NCBI RefSeq assembly: GCF_000283655.1
Contig: NC_016623.1
Span: 496,001 to 560,000 of the forward strand
From: Azospirillum lipoferum 4B
GTDB lineage: Bacteria; Pseudomonadota; Alphaproteobacteria; Azospirillales; Azospirillaceae
Direction: 5' to 3'
DNA: 64,000 nucleotides
Below the pieces are notes generated by a model. The model saw nothing but the letters and a program-made list of their open reading frames with translations. It was not told where the DNA came from and ran no database searches. Position numbers and translations under genes: made by a program. Shown here piece after piece: positions 47,478-56,783 of the stretch (positions within the stretch are counted from its first letter, which is position 1; every line of letters begins with the position of its first letter).

Positions 47478-48938
47478 ATGCAAAAGAAGCTATTCCTTGG
47501 CTACAAGCTGCGCCGCCTGCGCGAACAGCGCGGCCTGACCCAGGCGTCGCTGGCCAAGACTCTGGAACTTTCCCCCAGCTATCTCAACCAGTTGGAGAAC
47601 AACCAGCGCCCGCTGACCCTGCCGGTGCTGATGCGGATCGCCGCCACTTTCGAGCTTGAACTGTCCGCCTTCCTGGAGGATGAGGACAGCCGGCTGGTCT
47701 CCGACCTGCGCGAGGCGCTGGCCGACCCGCTCTTCGTCGGGGCGCCGCTGACCGCCGGCGAGCTGCGCAGCGTGGTCGGCTCCAGCCCGGAACTGGCCCG
47801 CCGGGTGCTCAGCCTGCATCAGGCCTATCAGAAACTGCATGAGCGGGTGCAGTCGCTGGCCGACAGTCTGTCCAACCGCGAACCCAGCAGCCAGGAGGGC
47901 GACAGCTTCGCCGGGCCGCAGTTCCCCTACGAGGAGGTGCGGGACTATTTCCACTACTGCAACAACTACATCGGCCCGCTGGACGAGGCGGCGGAGCGGC
48001 TGTGGGACACCGAGAAGATCCATTCCGGGTCGCTGCTGAACGAGCTGGCCGCCTATCTGAAGCGCCGCCACGACGTGCGGGTGAAGATGGTCGCCGACGA
48101 GGCGGGGGAGACCGCCATGCGCAGCTACGATGCCTCCACCGGCACGCTGCGGCTGTCGGCCCTGCTGACCAGCTCCAGCCGTGCCTTCCACATGGCGAAC
48201 CAGATCGCATTGCTGGAATTCGGCGACCAGATCGACGAGCTGGTGGATCAGGCCAAATTCTCCAGCGAGGATGCCCGGTCGATCTGCCGGGTCGGGCTCG
48301 CCAATTACTTCGCCGGGGCGCTGGTGATGCCCTACCGTGCCTTCGCAGCGCAAGCCCGCGCGCTGCGCCACGATGTGGAACAGCTGCAAAGCCGCTTCTC
48401 CGCCAGCTTCGAGCAGGTCTGCCACCGGCTCTCCACCCTGCAGCGGCCGGGCGCCCGCGGCCTGCCCTTCTACTTCGTGCGGGTCGACATGGCCGGCAAC
48501 ATCACCAAGCGCCATTCCGCCACCCGCTTCCACTTCGCCCGCTTCGGCGGCGCCTGCCCGCTGTGGAACGTGCACGAGGCCTTTGCCCAGCCCGGCAAGA
48601 TCCTGGTGCAGTTCGCCCAGATGCCCGACCGAACCGCCTATATCAGCATCGCCCGCACCGTGACCAAGCGCGGCGGCGCCTATCTGAAGCCGTCGCGCCA
48701 GTTCGCCGTCGGGCTGGGCTGCGAGGCCAGCCATGCGCCGGAACTGGTCTATGCCGCCGGCATCGACATCGCCGACATGAAGGCGGCGGTGCCGATCGGC
48801 GTCAATTGCCGGCTGTGCGAGCGCACCGACTGCCAGCAGCGCGCCTTCCCGCCGATCGGCAGCGAGCTGCGGGTGAACGAGCACCACCGCAGCTTCGTCC
48901 CCTACCTGTTCAATCCGCCGGACACACGGTCCGGCTGA
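47478..48938 (+). CDS. pccR: Short-chain fatty acyl-CoA regulator (ScfR family, PccR-like)
   Basis: 486 residues from ATG 47478. The N-terminal XRE helix-turn-helix covers about residues 7-60 (LGYKLRRLREQRGLTQASLAKTLELSPSYLNQLENNQ). The middle is a peptidase M78-like fold (AYLKRRHDVRVKMVADEAG, RAFHMANQIALLEFGDQID), without the HExxH zinc motif. The C-terminal ScfR domain (DUF2083-like) has Cys-rich NCRLCERTDCQQRAFPPIG. Members sense CoA thioesters such as propionyl-CoA and activate or repress pcc genes. Its divergent position next to pccB, with TTTGCAA-type sites between, supports the assignment. The 3' end overlaps the convergent diguanylate cyclase gene by 29 bases. Confidence 0.93.
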   Translation: MQKKLFLGYKLRRLREQRGLTQASLAKTLELSPSYLNQLENNQRPLTLPVLMRIAATFELELSAFLEDEDSRLVSDLREALADPLFVGAPLTAGELRSVVGSSPELARRVLSLHQAYQKLHERVQSLADSLSNREPSSQEGDSFAGPQFPYEEVRDYFHYCNNYIGPLDEAAERLWDTEKIHSGSLLNELAAYLKRRHDVRVKMVADEAGETAMRSYDASTGTLRLSALLTSSSRAFHMANQIALLEFGDQIDELVDQAKFSSEDARSICRVGLANYFAGALVMPYRAFAAQARALRHDVEQLQSRFSASFEQVCHRLSTLQRPGARGLPFYFVRVDMAGNITKRHSATRFHFARFGGACPLWNVHEAFAQPGKILVQFAQMPDRTAYISIARTVTKRGGAYLKPSRQFAVGLGCEASHAPELVYAAGIDIADMKAAVPIGVNCRLCERTDCQQRAFPPIGSELRVNEHHRSFVPYLFNPPDTRSG

Positions 48939-50343
48939 GCGCCTCTTCCGACCGGTCCACCGGTCCGTCGTCGAGCACGACGCGGTCGCGCCCGTCATCC
49001 TTGGCGCGGTAGAGCGCATTGTCGGCACGGATCAGCAGGCGGTCGATGCTGTCGCCGTCGAGAAAGCCGGCGACGCCGAAACTGCCGGTCTGGCGGTGAC
49101 CGTTGGGGAAGTCATACTCGCGCATCGTGCGGCGCAGCCGCTCGGCCATCGCGAAGGCGGCTCCCGAGCCGGTTTCCGGGCACAGGATCAGGAACTCCTC
49201 GCCGCCCCACCGGCCGACCGTATCGGTGGTCCGCAGCGCCTTGCGCGCCAGGGCGGCGAATTCGACCAGAACCTGATCGCCGAAGACATGCCCGAACCGG
49301 TCGTTGACCTGCTTGAAATGGTCTAGATCGACAAGGATGATCGCCATCGGCCGGCCATAGCGGGCAGCCCGCTCCATTTCCGAACGGCAGACCTCGTTCA
49401 GGTGGCTGCGGTTGGCAAGGCCGGTCAATACATCGGTGCGCGACTGCACCCGCAGCCGCTCGTTCACGCGCATCAGCTTGACGATCCAGAACAGGCTGGT
49501 CAGAAGGACCGCGGCGGGAAGCGCCAGCAGCTTCGCCAGCGTCCATGCATCGAGCGGCGATTGGACCTGAATGGAGACATGCCGGTTGGCGATGGACGTC
49601 CGTTCGGCGGCGGAAATCGTTCCGACCCCGCGGTCGAGGGCGGCCAACAGCTCCGGCTCGTCCCTGCGAACCCCGATCCGCAACGCATTCTCGTAGCCCG
49701 GCAGATGGCCGGCGACCTTCAGGTTGAACCAGCCGGCGGTCTTGATGGTGTAGACGGCGACCGTCAGCGACCTCAAGGTCATGTCCGCCATGCCACGGGA
49801 AACCGCTGCGAAGGCCTCCGCCTCGCTGTCGACCAGGACGATGCGGAGGTTGGGGAAATCGCGCCTCACCCTTTCCTCGACCGAGGTTCCCCGGGGAAGC
49901 ACCATCGTCTCGCCGCCGACAGAGGAGAGATCGGCGATGTAGTCGTGACCTTCCCGCGTCACCAGCACGTTCGGATCGACGAACAGCGGTTCGGTGAAGG
50001 CCAGCCACTCCTCCCGCTTCGGCGTCCGGTTCAGGAAGCTGAGGAAGCGGCATCGGCCGTCGCGCACCGCCGCGATGCTCTCCTCCCAATCGCGGGTCGG
50101 CACGGGGCGCAGAGCCACCCCGGAACGCTGCGAAACCAGCGCCAGCAGGTCCGCCGCGATCCCCTGGTGCTTTCCGTCGCTGGAGATGGATTCGTAAGGA
50201 GGCCAATCGGGATCGGCGCAGTAGGGAACGGCTTCGCCGCCCTGGGCCGCCGCACCGGCCAGAAGCGGAACCGCAACCGCGATCACGCCCAAGGGCTGCA
50301 ACAGCCGGCCGACCGTTCGCCGATACATCGAATCCGCCATCAA
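48910..50343 (-). CDS. Diguanylate cyclase with periplasmic solute-binding sensor domain
   Basis: 477 residues. A signal/anchor at the N-terminus (PLGVIAVAVPLLAGAAA) is followed by a bacterial extracellular solute-binding family 3 domain (about 40-260: YCADPDWPPYESISSDGKHQG, LNRTPKREEWLAFTEPLF). One transmembrane helix (LLALPAAVLLTSLFWIVKLM) leads to a GGDEF domain whose active site is GGEEF (380-384). The RxxD inhibitory site (RTTD, 371-374) lies five residues before it, so product feedback is expected. It should make c-di-GMP in response to a periplasmic ligand, probably an amino acid-like molecule. It overlaps the end of pccR tail to tail. Confidence 0.93.
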   Translation of the reverse strand: MMADSMYRRTVGRLLQPLGVIAVAVPLLAGAAAQGGEAVPYCADPDWPPYESISSDGKHQGIAADLLALVSQRSGVALRPVPTRDWEESIAAVRDGRCRFLSFLNRTPKREEWLAFTEPLFVDPNVLVTREGHDYIADLSSVGGETMVLPRGTSVEERVRRDFPNLRIVLVDSEAEAFAAVSRGMADMTLRSLTVAVYTIKTAGWFNLKVAGHLPGYENALRIGVRRDEPELLAALDRGVGTISAAERTSIANRHVSIQVQSPLDAWTLAKLLALPAAVLLTSLFWIVKLMRVNERLRVQSRTDVLTGLANRSHLNEVCRSEMERAARYGRPMAIILVDLDHFKQVNDRFGHVFGDQVLVEFAALARKALRTTDTVGRWGGEEFLILCPETGSGAAFAMAERLRRTMREYDFPNGHRQTGSFGVAGFLDGDSIDRLLIRADNALYRAKDDGRDRVVLDDGPVDRSEEALSRTVCPAD

Positions 50344-50464
50344 GCCACTTCTCCGGCGTTGGCCAGCCTATCCCGGCCAGCCTACTTCGGTATGTCGTCG
50401 CAGGATAACGCGCTTTGCGTGTCGCGGCTTGGGAAATGATGCGCCGCTGGCCCGCTACTTGCTG

Positions 50465-50515
50465 ATAATGGGTCGCATTATCGGTCGGAACGCCGATCTC
50501 CGTCACGTTCCGACA
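50465..50515. promoter_or_regulatory. Two dyads in the divergent region 50344-50556
   Basis: GATAAT (50465-50470)/ATTATC (50478-50483) and GTCGGAACG (50485-50493)/CGTTCCGAC (50507-50515), the latter a perfect 9-bp inverted repeat with a 13-base spacer. They lie between the divergent diguanylate cyclase and REC-protein genes, about 40-90 bases before the latter's start, a good place for an operator. The GGAAC-like arms could also be an extracytoplasmic-sigma-type element; this is speculative. Confidence 0.4.
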
Positions 50516-50556
50516 GGATCACTGCAAGCTGCTTTGCATTTTGCCAATGGCGGGCC

Positions 50557-51435
50557 ATGAACGGTGACATTCTGCATCACGTCCCCATCCACCGGGGGAG
50601 AGCATTCGCTCCCGAAGCGATGGTCCGCATGCTGGCGGTTTCCACCACGGCTCTGGCGCAGGGGCGGGGGATAACCCTGGACGTCAGCGTGCTGACGGGC
50701 ACGCCGCCGCGGCTGATCGGCAATGCGGAGACCGTGAGCAGCCTGTGCAATGCGCTGGCCGCAAGCGCCATCGCCTGCGCCGAACCGGGCCGGCTCAGCT
50801 TCCGCCTCTCGGCCCTGCCGAACGGCGAGGATTCGGTCGTTCTCCGCGCCGAATTGCATGGGCGCTACGATGGGCACTGCAAGGACGGGTTCGGCAAGGA
50901 TTTCGCCCGTCGCCTGCTGGCGGCGATGGGCGCGCAGATGACCGTGACGCAGGAGGACGACGGCTCCCTGCGGGCGATGCTCGACATGCCGGTCGGCCTG
51001 CCGTCGCGCACCACCGACGGCGAGGTGCTGATGAGTTGGGCGCGGTCGCGCGGCGGCCGGCTTCTGGTGGTGGATGACAGCGCGACCAACCGGATGGTGG
51101 TGGCGGGGTTGCTCGCCAAGGCCGGCTTCTCGGTCGAGACCGCCACCGGCGGGGCGGAGGCCGTGGTGGCCGTCGCCCAGGCGCCGGTGCCGCCCGAAGC
51201 GGTGCTGATGGACGTCGCCATGCCGGACATGGACGGGGTGACGGCCACCGCCACCATCCGCTCGCTGGGCGACGAGCGCAGCCGCATCCCGATCATCGCC
51301 GTCACCGCCAACGCCCAGCCGGAGGACCGCGTCCGCTGCCTCGCCGCCGGCATGAACGACTATCTGACCAAGCCGGTCCGCCGCGCCGACCTGCTCGGCG
51401 CGCTGGAACGCTGGCTGGCGCCGCTGCCGGTCTAA
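50557..51435 (+). CDS. Response-regulator protein with degenerate HATPase-like N-terminus
   Basis: 292 residues. The C-terminal receiver domain (about 168-290) is complete: LLVVDDSATNRMVV (acidic pair), VLMDVAMPDMDG with the phosphoacceptor Asp, IIAVTANA (Thr switch) and DYLTKPV (Lys). The N-terminal about 155 residues resemble the ATP-binding half of a histidine kinase (GNAETVSSLCNALAASAIACAEPG; FARRLLAAMGAQMTVTQEDDGSLRAMLDMP). The N-box and glycine boxes are not recognisable, and no HisKA dimerisation histidine exists. It may be a remnant of a hybrid kinase acting as a phospho-accepting signalling protein; no output domain is present. Confidence 0.8.
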   Translation: MNGDILHHVPIHRGRAFAPEAMVRMLAVSTTALAQGRGITLDVSVLTGTPPRLIGNAETVSSLCNALAASAIACAEPGRLSFRLSALPNGEDSVVLRAELHGRYDGHCKDGFGKDFARRLLAAMGAQMTVTQEDDGSLRAMLDMPVGLPSRTTDGEVLMSWARSRGGRLLVVDDSATNRMVVAGLLAKAGFSVETATGGAEAVVAVAQAPVPPEAVLMDVAMPDMDGVTATATIRSLGDERSRIPIIAVTANAQPEDRVRCLAAGMNDYLTKPVRRADLLGALERWLAPLPV

Positions 51436-51983
51436 AAGGACGAGTCCGGCTCTTTCAGGAACGCCTCTTCCTCCGGCGTGTTCGGGCGACCGAGGACGGC
51501 GTTGCGGTGGGGGAAGCGGCCGAAGCGCTGGATGATCTCGCGGTGACGCAGGGCATGGCGCACCGTGGTCTCGTCGCCGACCCGCTCGGTGAACAGGGCG
51601 ACCGACCGCTCCTGGCTGGCGAGGTCCTCGTGATGCTCATAGGGCAGGTAGAGGAAGATCCGCTCGTCCGTGGTGCATTCCAGATCGAAGCCGTTGGCGA
51701 CGGCATGATCGCTCACGCCCCGCGCCTTGGCATCGGTGGCGTAGGCGCGCAGGTCGTCGCGGAACATGTTGCGCGGCACCTGATCGAGCAGGACGCACAG
51801 CGCAATGCAGCCGTCGACATCCTCCATCCAGTGGTCGTAGTCGCCGCGGGCCGCCGCCTCGTAATGGGGGCCGAGCGTGTCGGCGACCGCCCGGTCGAAG
51901 CTTGCCGATTTGCGGAACCAATAGGGCTTCATCGCCTCGTCGAACCAGAAATCGACGATCTCGTCGATCAGCTTGTCCACCAT
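51432..51983 (-). CDS. DUF924 family protein
   Basis: 183 residues from ATG 51983 (MVDKLIDEIVDFWFDEAMKPYWFRKSASFD). The family signature is clear: DFWF at the start, W-F-x-K-S-x-x-FD, then CIALCVLLDQVPRNMFRDDLRAYATDAKAR, FLYLPYEHHEDLASQERSVALF, and HREIIQRFGRFPHRNAVLGR near the end. DUF924 proteins are helical, TPR-like and of unknown function. The stop overlaps the REC gene stop by 4 bases, tail to tail. It lies downstream of the petABC terminator and so is probably transcribed separately. Confidence 0.93.
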   Translation of the reverse strand: MVDKLIDEIVDFWFDEAMKPYWFRKSASFDRAVADTLGPHYEAAARGDYDHWMEDVDGCIALCVLLDQVPRNMFRDDLRAYATDAKARGVSDHAVANGFDLECTTDERIFLYLPYEHHEDLASQERSVALFTERVGDETTVRHALRHREIIQRFGRFPHRNAVLGRPNTPEEEAFLKEPDSSF

Positions 51984-52037
51984 CCGTCTTCTCCGCAGTA
52001 GGTCCGCCCCCCGGACGACCCGTTCCCCATAAACGAA

Positions 52038-52061
52038 CAGGGCGCCCGAAGGGGCGCCCTG
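52038..52061 (-). terminator. Intrinsic-type terminator after petC
   Basis: CAGGGCGCCC (52038-52047) and GGGCGCCCTG (52052-52061) form a perfect 10-bp stem with a GAAG/CTTC tetraloop. On the minus strand it is followed by TTCGTTTAT, a modest U-rich stretch. It lies 35 bases past the petC stop, which fits termination of the petABC transcript. Confidence 0.8.
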
Positions 52062-52095
52062 TCCAGGTCCGAATTGCCTCACCGAACCGTCGGGC

Positions 52096-52857
52096 TCAGT
52101 GCAGCGTGCTCCACAGCTTGCGCTTGGTGGCATACATCAGGCCGGCCAGCACCAGCAGGAACAGGATGACCTTGACGCCCATCTGCTTGCGGGCATCCAG
52201 GTGCGGTTCCGCGGCGAAGGTCAGGAAGGTCGCCACGTCGTGCGCCTGCTGCTCCACCGTCGCCTTGGTGCCGTCGGCGAAGGTGACGCCGTCGGGCTGC
52301 AAGATGTTCGGCATGCCGACCTGATGGCCGGGGAACACCTTGTTGTAGCTCATGCCGTCCATCAGCTTGACGTCGGCCGGCGGCTCCTCGAAGCCGGTCA
52401 GGAAGGCATAGAGGTAATCCTCGCCGCCGACGCGGGCCTTGGCCATCAGCGACAGGTCCGGCGGCAGGGCGCCGTTGTTCGACGCGCGGGCCGCCTGCTC
52501 GTTGGCGAAGGGCGACGGGAAGCGGTCGGCCGGGATGGCCGGACGCATGAACATCTCGCCCGCGTCGTTCGGACCGGCCTGCACCTCATAGCCGGCGGCG
52601 ATCGCCTTCAGCTCGTCCTCGCTGAAGCCGATGCCGGCCAGGGTGCGGATCGGAACCAGACGCATGGAATGGCAGGCGGCGCAGACTTCCTTGTAGATCT
52701 GGAAGCCACGCTGGGCCGACGCCTTGTCGATGGTCCCGAAGATGCCGCTGTGCGGCCAGTTCTGCTTGGGGATGTGCACGGCTTCCGAGGCCTGCGCGGC
52801 CCCGGCGATGCCGAGAGCCAGCGCCGCCGAGAGGATTGCAGTCTTCAACGCGCGCAT
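52096..52857 (-). CDS. petC: Ubiquinol-cytochrome c reductase cytochrome c1 subunit
   Basis: 253 residues. Signal peptide (AILSAALALGIAGAAQA), heme c-binding CAACH in YKEVCAACHSMRLVPIRTLAGIGF, PDLSLMAKARVGGEDYLYAFLTGFEEPP, and the axial Met region GMSYNKVFPGHQVGMPNIL. A C-terminal membrane anchor (VKVILFLLVLAGLMYATKRKLW) holds the periplasmic domain to the inner membrane. It passes electrons from the Rieske protein to soluble cytochrome c. Its ATG overlaps the petB stop (TGATG), and an intrinsic terminator follows. Unlike rhizobial fused fbcH, petB and petC are separate genes here. Confidence 0.97.
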   Translation of the reverse strand: MRALKTAILSAALALGIAGAAQASEAVHIPKQNWPHSGIFGTIDKASAQRGFQIYKEVCAACHSMRLVPIRTLAGIGFSEDELKAIAAGYEVQAGPNDAGEMFMRPAIPADRFPSPFANEQAARASNNGALPPDLSLMAKARVGGEDYLYAFLTGFEEPPADVKLMDGMSYNKVFPGHQVGMPNILQPDGVTFADGTKATVEQQAHDVATFLTFAAEPHLDARKQMGVKVILFLLVLAGLMYATKRKLWSTLH

Positions 52858-54125
52858 CAGGCCTTCTCCATCGGCTTGGCATGGGCGCCGGCGGCGATGC
52901 CGCCCCCGCCCTTCAGAACGGACTCGGAGATGCTGTTGGGGAGCGGACTCGGCCGTTCCAGCTTGCCCAGCACCGGCAGCAGGACCAGGAAGTGGAAGAA
53001 GTAATAGGCGGTGCCGATACGGGCGATGATCAGCCAGGCGCCTTCGGCCGGCATGGCACCGGCATAGCCGAGAACCAGCGCGTCGAGGGCGAGGATCCAG
53101 AAGAACTGGCGGTAGATCGGACGGAACTTGCAGCTGCGGACCTTGGAGCGGTCGAGCCACGGCAGGAAGGCCAGCAGCGCGATCGAGCCGAACATCGCCA
53201 GCACGCCGCCCAGCTTGTCCGGGATCGCGCGCAGCATGGCGTAGAAGGGCAGGAAGTACCATTCCGGAACGATGTGCGCCGGGGTCACCAGCGGGTTGGC
53301 CGGGATGTAGTTGTCCGGATGGCCCATGTAGTTCGGCATGAAGAACACGAACGACGCGTAGATGATCAGGAAGATCACCACGGCGAAGCCGTCCTTGACC
53401 GTGACGTAGGGGTTGAACGGGACGGTGTCCTGCGGACCCTTCGGGTCGATGCCCAGCGGGTTGTTCGAGCCGCAGACATGCAGCGCCGCGGTGTGCAGGA
53501 TCACCAGACCCAGCAGCACGAAGGGCAGCAGGAAATGCAGCGCGAAGAAGCGGTTCAGCGTCGGGTTGTCGACCGAGAAGCCGCCCCACAGCAGGGTCAC
53601 GATCGGGTCGCCGACGATCGGGAATGCCGAGAACAGGTTCGTGATGACGGTGGCGCCCCAGAAGCTCATCTGGCCCCAGGGCAGCACATAGCCCATGAAG
53701 GCGGTGCCCATCATGACGAGGAAGATGATGACGCCCAGGATCCACAGGATTTCGCGCGGGGCCTTGTAGGAGCCGTAATAGAGGCCGCGGAACATGTGGA
53801 TGTAGACGGCGATGAAGAACATCGACGCGCCGTTGGCGTGCACGTAGCGGATCAGCCAGCCGTAATTCACGTCGCGCATGATGCGCTCGACCGAATCGAA
53901 GGCCAGCGAGGTGTGGGACGAATACTGCATCGCCAGGAACAGGCCCGTGGCGATCATGATGACCAGCATGATGCCGGCAATCGCACCGAACGCCCACAGA
54001 TAGTTGACGTTCCGCGGCATCGGGTAGTGGTTGTACTCGTGATCCAGCATCGTGAAGATCGGCAGGCGGCTGTCGATCCAGTTCACGACCGGATTCTTGA
54101 ACTTGGTGGCTTGAACCTGAGCCAT
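52857..54125 (-). CDS. petB: Ubiquinol-cytochrome c reductase cytochrome b subunit
   Basis: 422 residues from ATG 54125. Eight transmembrane helices are visible. The heme-ligating His pairs lie in [30 protein letters not shown] and [28 protein letters not shown]. The Qo-site signature PEWYF is in [21 protein letters not shown], and [20 protein letters not shown] is also present. It forms the quinol-oxidising core of the bc1 complex. It is preceded by petA (28-base gap) and coupled to petC. The C-terminal tail ([17 protein letters not shown]) is an ordinary extension. Confidence 0.98.
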   Translation of the reverse strand: MAQVQATKFKNPVVNWIDSRLPIFTMLDHEYNHYPMPRNVNYLWAFGAIAGIMLVIMIATGLFLAMQYSSHTSLAFDSVERIMRDVNYGWLIRYVHANGASMFFIAVYIHMFRGLYYGSYKAPREILWILGVIIFLVMMGTAFMGYVLPWGQMSFWGATVITNLFSAFPIVGDPIVTLLWGGFSVDNPTLNRFFALHFLLPFVLLGLVILHTAALHVCGSNNPLGIDPKGPQDTVPFNPYVTVKDGFAVVIFLIIYASFVFFMPNYMGHPDNYIPANPLVTPAHIVPEWYFLPFYAMLRAIPDKLGGVLAMFGSIALLAFLPWLDRSKVRSCKFRPIYRQFFWILALDALVLGYAGAMPAEGAWLIIARIGTAYYFFHFLVLLPVLGKLERPSPLPNSISESVLKGGGGIAAGAHAKPMEKA

Positions 54126-54153
54126 CTCGGGGTCTCCAGAACCGTTGCGCCGC

Positions 54154-54723
54154 TTAACCGAGCCGGATCTTGGTATCGCCCGTGAAGGCGTACGTCGGAA
54201 GGACAAGGTTGGCGGGGGCCGGGCCCTTGCGGATGCGCCCAGCGGTGTCGTAGTGCGAGCCGTGGCAGGGGCAGAACCACCCGCCATACTCGCCGCGCGG
54301 ATCGGTGACCTTCTGGCCCAGCGGCACACAGCCCAGATGCGTGCAGATGCCGATGACGATCAGCCATTCCGGCTTCTTCACGCGGGCATCGTCGGCGGCC
54401 GGATCGCGCAGGTCGCCCAGATTGACCTGCTTGGCGGCTTCGATCTCCTCGGCAGTGCGGTGGCGGACAAAGACAGGCTTTCCGCGCCAGGTGACCGTGA
54501 TCGCCTGCCCCGCGGCGACCGGAGCCAGATCGACGTCGATGGAGGCAAGCGCCAGGGTGTCGGCCGCCGGATTCAGGCTGTCGATGAAGGGCCAGGCCGC
54601 CGAGGCCGCCCCGACAACGCCGACCGCACCGGTGGCAAGATACAGAAAATCGCGGCGGGAACCCCCCTCGCCGCTGGAGGCCGCGTGGCCACCCGTCCCG
54701 GGCGGATGCGTGGTCTGAGCCAT
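54154..54723 (-). CDS. petA: Rieske iron-sulfur subunit of the bc1 complex
   Basis: 189 residues from ATG 54723, with GAGGAGA about 9 bases upstream; the TTG codon overlapping that site is an unlikely start. A twin-arginine motif [10 protein letters not shown] with a hydrophobic helix ([15 protein letters not shown]) serves as uncleaved anchor and Tat signal. The [2Fe-2S] ligands are in [13 protein letters not shown] and [11 protein letters not shown], and the protein ends in [15 protein letters not shown]. First gene of the petABC operon. It moves electrons from ubiquinol to cytochrome c1. The 238-base divergent region to trmL should contain the operon promoter. Confidence 0.98.
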   Translation of the reverse strand: MAQTTHPPGTGGHAASSGEGGSRRDFLYLATGAVGVVGAASAAWPFIDSLNPAADTLALASIDVDLAPVAAGQAITVTWRGKPVFVRHRTAEEIEAAKQVNLGDLRDPAADDARVKKPEWLIVIGICTHLGCVPLGQKVTDPRGEYGGWFCPCHGSHYDTAGRIRKGPAPANLVLPTYAFTGDTKIRLG

Positions 54724-54961
54724 AAGCCTGTTTCTCCTCAAGGCATGCCCGACGCCCTTTGCCCGCGCCGGACGACCGATGGACCGTTTTTATGCATGAC
54801 ACGGCAAGCCCGCCCGCCGAAGGAAAAACCCTCAGGCATGCCGCATCGGTCCGGAGTGGGTATCTCCAGCTTCTGCGCTGCGGTATACCGTCGCGTCGAC
54901 ATCTTGAAAAGTCCTTGGCCGGGAGACAATTTGTCGCGTGTGTCGGGGCTGGACTATTTGT

Positions 54962-55450
54962 ATGCAAAACAAACACTTCGAGGCAAGGCCCGCGTTGCGC
55001 CTTGTGCTGTTCGAACCCGACATTCCACAGAATGCCGGCACGCTGATGCGACTCGCGGCCGGGCTGGGGGTTGCGCTCGACCTGATCGAGCCTTGCGGAT
55101 TCGTGCTGGACGACCGCCGGCTGCGCCGTGCCGGGATGGATTACCTGGACCATCTCGACTGGACCCGGCACAGCTCCTGGGCCGCCTACCGCGCGGCGCC
55201 GCAGACCGGGCGGCTGGTGCTGCTGACCACCCGGGCGGCAATCCCCTACACCGGCTTCCGCTTCGCCCCCGGCGACCGCATCCTGGTCGGCCGCGAGAGC
55301 GCCGGGGTGCCCGACGAGGTGCATGACGCCGCCGATGCCCGGCTGGTGATCCCGATGGTGCCGCCCGCCCGCTCCTTGAACGTTGCGGTCAGCGCGGCGA
55401 TGGTGTTGGGTGAAGCCCTGCGGCAGACCGCCGCACAGGAGACACCATGA
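54962..55450 (+). CDS. trmL: tRNA (cytidine(34)-2'-O)-methyltransferase
   Basis: 162 residues from ATG 54962. SPOUT (trefoil-knot) methyltransferase landmarks: [55 protein letters not shown] (SAM-binding loop) and [26 protein letters not shown]. These are characteristic of TrmL/YibK, which 2'-O-methylates the wobble base of tRNA-Leu isoacceptors. Its stop overlaps the hemF start (ATGA), so the two are translationally coupled. Confidence 0.95.
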   Translation: MQNKHFEARPALRLVLFEPDIPQNAGTLMRLAAGLGVALDLIEPCGFVLDDRRLRRAGMDYLDHLDWTRHSSWAAYRAAPQTGRLVLLTTRAAIPYTGFRFAPGDRILVGRESAGVPDEVHDAADARLVIPMVPPARSLNVAVSAAMVLGEALRQTAAQETP

Positions 55451-56322
55451 CCGCCGAACCCAGCATCATCGAAGACCGCAAGGCCCGCGCCGCATCCTGG
55501 TTCCGGGAGCTGCGCGACCGCATCTGCGCCGCCTTCGAGGCGCTGGAGGACGAGCTGACCGGCACCCATGCCGACCTGCCTCCGGGCCGGTTCGAGCGCA
55601 AGAGCTGGACCCGCCCCGACCATGGCGGCGGCGAGGGCGGCGGCGGCACCATGTCGGTGATGAAGGGCCGGGTGTTCGAGAAGGTCGGGGTCAACATCTC
55701 GACCGTCCACGGCACCTTCAGCCCGGAATTCCGCGCCAACATCCCCGGCGCGGCCGAAACCGGCGCGTTCTGGGCGGCGGGCATCAGTCTGGTGGCGCAC
55801 ATGCGCTCGCCGCTGGTGCCGGCCACGCACATGAACACCCGCCACATCGTGACCACCCAGGGCTGGTTCGGCGGCGGGGCCGACCTGACGCCGATGATCC
55901 CCGACGACCGGGACACCGCCGATTTCCATGCCGGCCTGCGCGCCGCCTGCGACCGCCACCACCCGGACTATTACCAGCGCTACAAGGAGTGGTGCGACCG
56001 CTATTTCTTCCTGCCGCATCGGGGCGAGGCGCGCGGAGTCGGCGGCATCTTCTTCGACAACCTCGACTCGGGCGATTGGGAGGCGGACTTCGCCTTCACC
56101 CGCGATGTCGGCACCGCCTTCCTCGACAGCTACACCGCCCTGGTGCGCCGGCACATGAACCGGCCCTGGACGGCGGAACAGCGGGAACACCAGCTGATCC
56201 GCCGCGGCCGCTATGTGGAGTTCAACCTGCTCTACGACCGCGGCACCACCTTCGGCCTGAAGACCGGCGGCAACACCGAGGCGATCCTGATGAGCCTGCC
56301 GCCCGAGGTGAAGTGGCCGTGA
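55447..56322 (+). CDS. hemF: Oxygen-dependent coproporphyrinogen III oxidase
   Basis: 291 residues. HemF signature segments: [94 protein letters not shown], and [34 protein letters not shown] at the C-terminus. It converts coproporphyrinogen III to protoporphyrinogen IX with O2, in the cytoplasm. Placed beside petABC and upstream of bd oxidase genes, it fits an aerobic haem demand. Translationally coupled to trmL. Confidence 0.97.
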   Translation: MTAEPSIIEDRKARAASWFRELRDRICAAFEALEDELTGTHADLPPGRFERKSWTRPDHGGGEGGGGTMSVMKGRVFEKVGVNISTVHGTFSPEFRANIPGAAETGAFWAAGISLVAHMRSPLVPATHMNTRHIVTTQGWFGGGADLTPMIPDDRDTADFHAGLRAACDRHHPDYYQRYKEWCDRYFFLPHRGEARGVGGIFFDNLDSGDWEADFAFTRDVGTAFLDSYTALVRRHMNRPWTAEQREHQLIRRGRYVEFNLLYDRGTTFGLKTGGNTEAILMSLPPEVKWP

Positions 56323-56337
56323 CCTAGCGGCACCGGC

Positions 56338-56667
56338 CTAGCGGCGCTGCCCCATCTGAATCCAGGGCGCCCAGGCCTGCCGCACCATCTCGCCCCACAG
56401 CCGCATCGGCGCCATCCACAGCTCGGCCATGCCGGCGGCGGACGCCATCGGATCGGCGCCCGGCTTCCCGCCGGCGGGACCCGCCAGCAGCAGCGGGTTC
56501 ATCAAGCCGGGGGCCAGCAGCTTCGCGACCGCGTCGAAGGACGGGGTGGCGCGGAATTGGATGGCGATCACCTCCGCCCCATCCTCCCCCGCCTCGCGGT
56601 GGCGGATCTGGATCTCCAGATTCGGCAGATGGGCGGTCAGGGTCGTCTCTTCCGGCTTGCGGTCCAT
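56338..56667 (-). CDS. Hypothetical protein, unknown function
   Basis: 109 residues from ATG 56667 (MDRKPEETTLTAHLPNLEIQIRHRE). A beta-rich start (LEIQIRHREAGEDGAEVIAIQFRATPSF) is followed by helices (DAVAKLLAPGLMNPLLL; AAGMAELWMAPMRLWGEMVRQAWAPWIQMG). The Trp/Met-rich amphipathic C-terminal helix could bind a membrane or hydrophobic granule surface, somewhat like phasin helices, but I cannot assign a family. It is convergent with hemF (15-base gap) and divergent from the topoisomerase IB gene (116 bases). Confidence 0.65.
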   Translation of the reverse strand: MDRKPEETTLTAHLPNLEIQIRHREAGEDGAEVIAIQFRATPSFDAVAKLLAPGLMNPLLLAGPAGGKPGADPMASAAGMAELWMAPMRLWGEMVRQAWAPWIQMGQRR

Positions 56668-56783
56668 GGTCGCGGCTCCATGCTGGATCTGGCGATGCGA
56701 GGATAGAGTTTTTGCAACTGCGAAGAAACCCTCTCCGAAGGGGGTAGCGGCAACCAACGCCCGTTCCGGCCGTTGATGGCCGT

